Origin: Gammaproteobacteria bacterium
GTDB lineage: Bacteria; Pseudomonadota; Gammaproteobacteria; Arenicellales; Arenicellaceae
Direction of reading: 5' to 3'
Length of the DNA stretch: 20,493 nucleotides
NCBI GenBank assembly: GCA_030426005.1
Contig: JAUHZM010000017.1
Span: forward strand, 1 to 20,493
The position numbers were made by a program, and so were the translations under genes. Of the stretch, positions 15,382 through 20,493 are shown one piece after another (positions within the stretch are counted from its first letter, which is position 1; each line of letters begins with the position of its first letter). Under the pieces are notes generated by a model. It saw nothing but the letters and a program-made list of their open reading frames with translations. It was not told where the DNA came from and ran no database searches.

Positions 15382-17000
15382 GGTTCACGGTACCCAAAAA
15401 ACGGTCGCTCGATATACGAATACGTCAGCACCGCCATGATGTAGGTCATGGCAAAAGCGAGTGCCACAGTTAGCCAAGATCGCTCACTCGCCTCGACGAG
15501 CCCTAGTATTTGAGTCTGAAATGCGTAGGCCATGTCAATGCCGATGCCGTGCAATAGATAGAAACTAAACCCGATCACACCAACCGATTTAAAAACTGGG
15601 TTGGCCAGGATGTGTTTAGCCCAGCTGTCCGCGAATTGTAGAAAGAGCACAATGATGATTAGGCTCACGACACACTTCGCAAAGAACGGCTTAATCAATA
15701 AGTGCGCCCATCCTGGTGGCTGAACTGGTGCCGACCACGCGATCGCCACGACCGTTAACACCAGCAATAACCAGGGTCCAAGCACGCCCAGTATCCCCTT
15801 CTTGGGGCGGTTCATAATGTCAAAATGGAGATACGCACCGGCAACGCCAAGCACAAAAGCATAGAGGTAAAATTCTTTGAAGAATCGTCCGTTGTAATAC
15901 GGCCGCCAGTCCGAAAAGTACTGATGCCAGACAACGGCAAGCACAGCGAGCACGAGCACCGGCAGCCACCGTTGTTGGCGCCACAACCAAGAAGTGAGCA
16001 GCAAAACCAATGGCAGACACATGTAAAAAGTAAAAATTTGTGTCATCGGCCATAGATGCCCTGATGCTTCCACGAAAAGCACATTTCGCATGACTGTATC
16101 AAATTCATACGCTAAGCCATAGATGATGAAGATAAACGTGTAGTACATCGGCAGAATGCGCTTAATGCGCTTAACCAGATAGCGCTCTATGTTTTGCCAG
16201 CTATATATTCTTTGTGAATCCAAGACAAACGGTTTGGACAATAGAAAACCACTAATAACGAAGAGTAATGCGATCCCCATATTCACTGCCTCAAAACCAG
16301 GCGCGGCATGACTGAATAACACCAGTAACGCAGCTAATCCACGGATGCCGTTAACAGCATCAAACTCAGCGCGAGATGAAATTTTCGCGCCCAGAGACAA
16401 GTCCTTTAACGCGGGTAAATCACGTAAGCGGTGATTGCGAACCACCAAGGTGACCAGCAGGCTGATAAAAATAGCTGGCCAGATTGCCCAAATCACAGAT
16501 GCCTTGGGTAAAGCGACACGATTGACCAAGACCGCTGATCTACTTTCACCTTTGAGTGAGACGAACGCCGAATTGTCACCAAAAAAATCGGCGCTATTAA
16601 AAAAACTCGACAGTGTCCGTTTTGAAATAACCGTAAGACCCGCAAATGGTTGTTCAATCTGCACGTTATAGATGTTAATCACACGTTGGGATGTCGGCAC
16701 TGGTGACGCATTAGGCAGAAAAAACACCAAACTCAATGACTCGGCTGGGGCGTTTATGCGTGAAGTACCAACGCGCTTTTTAATATTTAGAGGTTGATCA
16801 CCTAGTGCAACCTTTTCCTTCCTAATACCTCCAAACGCGTTCTGAACATTGACCTCTAACACTGCACCGGGCGGAAACTTGCCTTCTATCGTCACGCGAC
16901 CTATTGTGGCTGCGAAATACCAATGGAGTACGCAAAATACCACTAACAAACTAGCGAGCAGACAAAGTAAACGGGGAAAACGTCGGAGTGTCACAGACAA
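15357..17000 (-). CDS. Acyltransferase-3 family membrane protein with N-terminal periplasmic domain
   Basis: 547 residues. The first membrane segment (about 9–31) is followed by about 135 beta-rich residues likely in the periplasm and a second membrane segment (about 168–187). The acyltransferase-3 domain then begins near 213. It shows NGIRGLAALLVLFSHA with R220 and H231, FVISGFLLSKP, and KRIKRILPMYY with R281, then about ten membrane helices. This family moves acyl groups from the cytoplasmic side onto sugars of O-antigen, peptidoglycan or exported glycans. The block usually read as HxWSLxVEEQFY appears here as HLWPMTQIFTFY, so the paired Glu are missing. The N-terminal extension is not the C-terminal SGNH domain of OafA. 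An SGNH protein is instead encoded convergently, overlapping by 25 bases. The first Met gives a plausible Arg-flanked membrane anchor. Confidence 0.85.
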   Translation of the reverse strand: MSVTLRRFPRLLCLLASLLVVFCVLHWYFAATIGRVTIEGKFPPGAVLEVNVQNAFGGIRKEKVALGDQPLNIKKRVGTSRINAPAESLSLVFFLPNASPVPTSQRVINIYNVQIEQPFAGLTVISKRTLSSFFNSADFFGDNSAFVSLKGESRSAVLVNRVALPKASVIWAIWPAIFISLLVTLVVRNHRLRDLPALKDLSLGAKISSRAEFDAVNGIRGLAALLVLFSHAAPGFEAVNMGIALLFVISGFLLSKPFVLDSQRIYSWQNIERYLVKRIKRILPMYYTFIFIIYGLAYEFDTVMRNVLFVEASGHLWPMTQIFTFYMCLPLVLLLTSWLWRQQRWLPVLVLAVLAVVWHQYFSDWRPYYNGRFFKEFYLYAFVLGVAGAYLHFDIMNRPKKGILGVLGPWLLLVLTVVAIAWSAPVQPPGWAHLLIKPFFAKCVVSLIIIVLFLQFADSWAKHILANPVFKSVGVIGFSFYLLHGIGIDMAYAFQTQILGLVEASERSWLTVALAFAMTYIMAVLTYSYIERPFFGYREPQSDAGKS

Positions 17001-17191
17001 AAACCAAGGATTGAATGAAACCTGCGATTATAACTAAGCTTGAGCCTCAAGCCTACGTAACACACGTTTGTCCTGATTCACATGCACAATAATTAACTCC
17101 GCTTAAAACACCTTGGTCAAGCCTCCTCGCTTCAGGTAAACTATTAGCCCACATGCGGTTGCAATAATCGCGATTTTCGACTCAGAAAAAA

Positions 17192-17197
17192 TATAAT
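17192..17197 (+). promoter_or_regulatory. Candidate -10 box for the secreted GGCC protein gene
   Basis: A perfect TATAAT in an A/T-rich stretch, 36 bases upstream of the ATG at 17234. There is no clear -35 at 16–18 bases; a TTGCAA further upstream (27 bases) is too far. A perfect 10-base palindrome, GTTACGTAAC (17212–17221), lies between the box and the start codon and could be an operator. The rest of the 17001–17233 spacer shows only a short palindrome GCTTGAG-C-CTCAAGC at 17038–17052. Confidence 0.5.
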
Positions 17198-17233
17198 TAA
17201 TCACCAACTCAGTTACGTAACCATAAAATTTCT

Positions 17234-17839
17234 ATGAAGCTAAGCACACTACTAGCGGCAGCATTCATTGCCTGCCTTTCGATTTCGAGTACCGCAAAAG
17301 CGGCTTTTCCACAGGATTTCAGCGATGTGGTTTTTATTGAATCACCATCGGTAAAAGACTGGCCCGTCACATCTCGCCTGAATGTTACGATTGGCGGTGG
17401 ATACATCAATATGCCGTATGACAAAACCAACGTCTGGCCTCGCTCATCTCGCCTCGGCGGCTGCTGCGTTGCAAGCGCTTGGGGATTCGTTAAAGTTGGC
17501 GGCATCTGGCACGCTGGAACTTGGGAGTATTTGCGCCCTGGCCAAATCACCAAGAAAGAAAAGGCTTTCGGTGGCTGCTGCCACTTTCGCTCACCTATTA
17601 ATAACTTTAATAAAGTGAATGGCGAAATCTATGGGTTCATGGTTTCTGGTGTTGCACGCGACAATTTAAACGGCAATAACGTGCGTGAGCGTACAAATGT
17701 CGTGCTTTATCGTTGGGGTTCTGGAGTGGTTCCATTTGAGGAAGGTACGCCTGGCGGTGGCGGCACACCAGAAGAAGAAAAAGTTCCCAATGTTGGGCCT
17801 GCGATTGATCTCCTACTTACTGACGGAGTCAGCTCGTAA
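17234..17839 (+). CDS. Small secreted protein of unknown function with paired Gly-Gly-Cys-Cys motifs
   Basis: 201 residues. A clear signal peptide (1–23, ending AKA before AFPQDF) predicts export. The mature part holds two GGCC motifs (75–78 and 113–116), GGGYINMPYDKTNVWP, HAGTWEYLRPGQITK and VRERTNVVLYRW. I recall uncharacterised secreted proteins with similar TWEWLRPGQ and VRERSNVV wording, but no assigned function. The C-terminus is a Gly-rich, acidic linker (GTPGGGGTPEEE) followed by PAIDLLLTDGVSS, a tail reminiscent of the end of the SGNH hydrolase at 18014–18886. The four cysteines could form disulfides or bind metal. It is a single-gene unit: TATAAT box upstream, strong terminator at 17857–17897. 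It lacks an obvious Shine–Dalgarno. No function is assigned. Confidence 0.8.
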   Translation: MKLSTLLAAAFIACLSISSTAKAAFPQDFSDVVFIESPSVKDWPVTSRLNVTIGGGYINMPYDKTNVWPRSSRLGGCCVASAWGFVKVGGIWHAGTWEYLRPGQITKKEKAFGGCCHFRSPINNFNKVNGEIYGFMVSGVARDNLNGNNVRERTNVVLYRWGSGVVPFEEGTPGGGGTPEEEKVPNVGPAIDLLLTDGVSS

Positions 17840-17856
17840 GCAAAACCTTCATGCAG

Positions 17857-17897
17857 AAAAAAGCGCGAACAACCGAAAGAGGTGTTCGCGCTTTTTT
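17857..17897 (+). terminator. Strong Rho-independent terminator
   Basis: AAAAAAGCGCGAACA pairs perfectly with TGTTCGCGCTTTTTT (15 bp) around an 11-base loop, with six T at the 3' end. It begins 17 bases after the stop of the secreted protein gene. The A-rich 5' arm makes it potentially bidirectional, so it could also end the minus-strand transcript from the SGNH hydrolase gene, whose stop lies about 115 bases away. Confidence 0.92.
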
Positions 17898-18013
17898 ATT
17901 TGTAAATCTTATAAACTCCGCTAACTGTTACAAGCTTAAATCTACCTTTCAGCCCAGAACAGACGAGAGTATTTAGGCCACTGCCCGTCAAAGAGCACAT
18001 GTACCGGGGCAGA

Positions 18014-18886
18014 TTAATCTTCTAACAATAACAGCATTATAGGTGTGATTAGCGACTGTTCAGGTTTAATCACATCACGTAGGTACTGATCAAACCAGGT
18101 TTCGGCTATAACCATATAGCCTTCGTCTGTCGGATGAAATCGGACCAGCTTCCCAGTCGTGGTACTAACTTCCTGCTGAACGATGGATCGCCATCCACCG
18201 GATTGATTGACAAAACGAGTGTAATGATCCACAACAGGGACGCCCTCATCACTTCCCGCACCACTAACCGCGCCATTATAAGGTGAAATATCACGATCAT
18301 CCCGTGGTGTAAGTGTTCCGAGAACCGGTGTATACCCCAGCGCACGAGCACTTTGGATCATCTGACGGAGATTAAACCGAGTGGTAGAGGTACTAATTCC
18401 GGAGTTAAAATCATTAGTCCCATAAATGATCAGAGTTATGTAAGCCTTGCCAACGTGATCAGCCTTAGTTTGTGCCAAATTCGAAGAAATTCGAGAAACA
18501 CCGCTTTCTGTCGTACTTCCCCCAATTCCCCAATTGGCAACTATGACATTGCGCTCCTGCTTATTCGCATCGAAGATGGGCGAATCATAAATCGTCGTAG
18601 GACAGCTATTAGGTGGCTCAATCTGCGGATCATGCCGCAACAAGTTAGTGAGATAAATGGTTGGGCAACCACGAACAGTCGAGCCGTTGCCGTAGCGATC
18701 GCCAAAATTGGCGTTGAACCCCGTGGTCGTGCTATCGCCAAACAACGCAATCACGGTGCGTGATGCCTCACTGGCAAACACATCACCTGCAAACAACGAA
18801 CCGGCAACCAACGCAATGCCAGCGAGCGGTTTAATCCAATGACGTCCCAACCCGCCCATACTTTTTTTCTTTGTCAAAAATTCCAT
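18014..18886 (-). CDS. Secreted SGNH/GDSL hydrolase
   Basis: 290 residues. The N-terminus has a long, basic export signal (about 1–39), hydrophobic from IKPLAGIALVAGSLFAGDV, with likely cleavage near FASEAS. An alternative start at Met10 would shorten the signal only. The SGNH blocks are IALFGDSTTTGFN (S52), ANWGIGGSTT (G123), IIYGTNDFN (N158) and FHPTDEGYMVIAETW (H251). The catalytic Asp normally three residues before the His is replaced by Val248 (LVRFHP), so catalysis may use a dyad or a different acid. This class includes extracellular lipases, acyl and carbohydrate esterases; the substrate is unknown. The C-terminus ends TPIMLLLLED, an unusual hydrophobic-acidic tail. The gene is 24 bp downstream of the propeller-like gene and probably cotranscribed with it and hflD. 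Confidence 0.85.
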   Translation of the reverse strand: MEFLTKKKSMGGLGRHWIKPLAGIALVAGSLFAGDVFASEASRTVIALFGDSTTTGFNANFGDRYGNGSTVRGCPTIYLTNLLRHDPQIEPPNSCPTTIYDSPIFDANKQERNVIVANWGIGGSTTESGVSRISSNLAQTKADHVGKAYITLIIYGTNDFNSGISTSTTRFNLRQMIQSARALGYTPVLGTLTPRDDRDISPYNGAVSGAGSDEGVPVVDHYTRFVNQSGGWRSIVQQEVSTTTGKLVRFHPTDEGYMVIAETWFDQYLRDVIKPEQSLITPIMLLLLED

Positions 18887-18910
18887 TATTTAAATGGCCA
18901 TTACTGCAAT

Positions 18911-19699
18911 TTAGTTCAAACGCACAGATTGAACGAGCCGGTTTTTTGGAAGGTGGAGAGAAACCACGGTATGACCCGGTACAAAATTAGGTAACGCTAC
19001 GTCTTCCGGCCGCAAATCCGATGCAGGGTCCAGCGGAGTTTTATAACGAGTTTTGACCAAACTATCAAGCGCAAACTGTTTAAGGGCGACCGTGTATCCC
19101 CCTAAATTAAAATCAAATGTCTGCCATGACACTTGCACATCTCCGTCTTTCAGGAGCTCAATTGCCGGTCGGATATCCGGCACCTCATTCTTTTCATTCA
19201 AACGAGCGGGCTCAGTCCAAGAGCTCCCAGGCTCCCGCACGGAGAAGTAAACATCGTCCATACCACCGGGATTAGCTGCCCAAACCAGCCACAGCTGCCC
19301 TACCAAATCCACCGCCACCGCGGGCCCTGTGTTCTCATAACCGAGATCACTCACGATACGGGCTGGCTCCCAAGTAGAGGAGTTAACTGGACGGTGTTGT
19401 GACATCAGCACCAGTTTCTTCCGGCTACGCTCACTCCAAACCAACCATTTACCACCTGACAGATCAGTTGCAAGTACCGGGCTAGCTAACTCGTTTTCGC
19501 TCTGGTACACCGCATAAGGCTCAGACCAGTCTTCGCCACGCAAGTCAGCAATAAAGATTTGGTGGTTTTTTGCTGCAGACTCAACCCAAACAAGTTGCGC
19601 GACAATAGGCTCGTCTGTAGCTGCCTGCGCCGTATTCGAACAAATAAAAGTCAACCACAAGGCAAGGGCAAGCTGTAAGCTCGGTAATAAACGGAGCAT
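18911..19699 (-). CDS. Secreted propeller-like repeat protein of unknown function
   Basis: 262 residues from ATG at 19699. A signal peptide (1–26, ending NTAQA) is followed by at least three similar units of about 50 residues (roughly 50–89, 98–141 and 150–193). Each has the pattern W-x-EP-A-x-x ... P-A/V ... D-L-x-G-x-LWLVW, for example WTEPARL and GQLWLVWAAN. This resembles sialidase/BNR-type or other beta-propeller blades, but classic Asp-box motifs are not clear and the full number of blades is uncertain. No catalytic signature is seen; a binding or scaffolding role outside the cytoplasm is possible. The frame is open up to 19798, but that part lies inside hflD; TGATG at the hflD stop marks the true start, giving a proper signal peptide. 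It is translationally coupled to hflD. Confidence 0.75.
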   Translation of the reverse strand: MLRLLPSLQLALALWLTFICSNTAQAATDEPIVAQLVWVESAAKNHQIFIADLRGEDWSEPYAVYQSENELASPVLATDLSGGKWLVWSERSRKKLVLMSQHRPVNSSTWEPARIVSDLGYENTGPAVAVDLVGQLWLVWAANPGGMDDVYFSVREPGSSWTEPARLNEKNEVPDIRPAIELLKDGDVQVSWQTFDFNLGGYTVALKQFALDSLVKTRYKTPLDPASDLRPEDVALPNFVPGHTVVSLHLPKNRLVQSVRLN

Positions 19700-20310
19700 C
19701 AGGTTTGTGGGCCCTGCGTTAACAATCGACGAGCGGCATTCTGCATGCGTGTACGTTCCCAAAGCAGTCGAAACCGACCGCCGCGCTTTTGCTGCCACAA
19801 TACCGCAGATCGAAACGCAGCTAATAGCAAAGCTCTGATTTTTGGCGGTATTTCTGGATTTTGTAGATGGCCCGACTCACCCTGAACAATAATCTGCGGA
19901 CGCATACTGCTGACATGCTTCTGATAGACGTCTGAACATGCTTCGACCAGGCTGTCCTCCGAAAAGCTGGAAAGTCGCTCGACGTCAGCGGCGAAAGCAG
20001 CAAATTTGTGTGTGTCTCGATATAACTGCGCCTGCAGTTGCAGTATTGATACGGCGTAACGAAGCAGCTCAATATCCGTACCTTGCGTAGAAGTAAACAC
20101 ACCGTCGGCAATCAACCGCAGCCCCGCACGTACGCCGTGAACACCACCAAATACAGCCGGCGTGCTCACGGCATCCAGCACCAGGATTGACTTTAGACTA
20201 CTGGTCATTTCAGTCTGGCTGGCCGAGCCCACACGCGCTAGCGCCTGGACTTGTTGGCATGCTTGTAAAACACCAGCGAGCGCGATTGTGCGTTCTTCGA
20301 TTAAGTCCAT
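19699..20310 (-). CDS. hflD: High frequency lysogenization protein HflD homologue
   Basis: 203 residues, close in length to E. coli HflD (213) and similar throughout: RTIALAGVLQACQQVQALA at the N-terminus, the STPAVFGG block near 49–56, LLRYAVSILQLQAQL, and the C-terminal KIRALLLAAFRSAVLWQQKRGGRFRLLW given here in part as RSAVLWQQKRGGR. HflD is an all-helical, membrane-associated cytoplasmic protein; in E. coli it interacts with phage lambda CII and, separately, is linked to tRNA-modification genes by position. Its own housekeeping role is unclear. It is usually found directly after mnmA, but here the gene on its upstream side is an S9-type peptidase, 73 bp away. The stop overlaps the start of the propeller-like gene in TGATG. 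Confidence 0.92.
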   Translation of the reverse strand: MDLIEERTIALAGVLQACQQVQALARVGSASQTEMTSSLKSILVLDAVSTPAVFGGVHGVRAGLRLIADGVFTSTQGTDIELLRYAVSILQLQAQLYRDTHKFAAFAADVERLSSFSEDSLVEACSDVYQKHVSSMRPQIIVQGESGHLQNPEIPPKIRALLLAAFRSAVLWQQKRGGRFRLLWERTRMQNAARRLLTQGPQT

Positions 20311-20383
20311 ATGATCAGTTAAATCTCAAATAATTGGGTTTCAAATATAAAGCGACAGTCAGCATTGTAATGCTATCCACACA

Positions 20384-20493
20384 TTATTTTAATACAGCAC
20401 GATAAAACGCCAGCTCACGGTCAAGTGCATCAACGCAATTGTTCAGTTGTCGAAAACCATGACCTTCCTCGGCGTATTCTACGTACTCATGCC
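20384..20493 (-). CDS. S9-type (prolyl oligopeptidase-like) peptidase, C-terminal fragment
   Basis: Only the last 35 codons are in the window; the gene enters from the right edge. The fragment reads EYAEEGHGFR near its start, then QLNNCVDALDRELAFYRAVL before the stop. The EGHGF stretch carries the catalytic histidine typical of S9 peptidases and related alpha/beta hydrolases, and a short amphipathic C-terminal helix follows as in that family. The precise subfamily and the length cannot be judged from this piece. The gene points toward hflD, with 73 bp between. That spacer holds a small perfect hairpin AGCATT-GT-AATGCT (20361–20374) without a T run. Confidence 0.65.
   Translation of the reverse strand, partial: HEYVEYAEEGHGFRQLNNCVDALDRELAFYRAVLK

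Noticed and set aside
19700..19798. Longer frame for the propeller-like protein
   Set aside because: It overlaps hflD and would bury the signal peptide behind 33 polar residues; the TGATG start at 19699 gives a normal signal peptide.
20361..20374. Hairpin AGCATT-GT-AATGCT as terminator of the S9-type peptidase gene
   Set aside because: The stem is only six pairs with a two-base loop, and no T run follows on the minus strand.

Overview
The window looks like chromosomal DNA of a free-living, probably marine, gammaproteobacterium of moderate GC content. The inference rests on gene families: HflD, a QmcA–NfeD pair close to Escherichia coli QmcA/YbbJ, a YcbL-type glyoxalase II (GloC), a YbfF-type esterase, and an ECF sigma factor paired with a DUF3379 protein. 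I cannot name the genus. No rRNA, tRNA, CRISPR array, prophage or complete insertion sequence was seen.

Layout. On the minus strand, truD and pabB are followed by relA, which runs off the left edge. A 312-bp divergent spacer (4748–5059) contains a candidate 207-bp miniature element bounded by 23-bp inverted repeats. To its right, on the plus strand, are qmcA–nfeD, a strong hairpin terminator, and a two-gene unit in which a SCO1–PCuAC copper-chaperone fusion overlaps gloC by one base. Facing these on the minus strand is a unit of ybfF-like esterase, ECF sigma factor and DUF3379 zinc-type anti-sigma protein. A TauE/SafE permease and bioA then run on the plus strand, coupled through TGATG. bioA ends tail-to-tail with cinA, sharing 4 bases.

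The right third has a more accessory, envelope-oriented character. A membrane-anchored SGNH protein (plus) and an acyltransferase-3 membrane protein with a large N-terminal periplasmic domain (minus) overlap tail-to-tail by 25 bases. Next is a small secreted protein of unknown function with paired Gly-Gly-Cys-Cys motifs, a clear -10 box and a strong terminator. On the minus strand are the end of an S9-type peptidase, hflD, a secreted propeller-like repeat protein coupled to hflD, and a secreted SGNH hydrolase.

The genes mostly form small housekeeping units: stringent response, folate and biotin synthesis, tRNA modification, cytochrome oxidase copper loading, methylglyoxal detoxification, NMN recycling. 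The less ordinary items are a RelA-type synthetase that keeps all hydrolase residues, the SCO–PCuAC fusion, the inverted-repeat element between truD and qmcA, the sigma/DUF3379 pair, and a short C-terminal tail shared by two neighbouring secreted proteins. I did not find a convincing wholly new multi-gene system; these are the leads.
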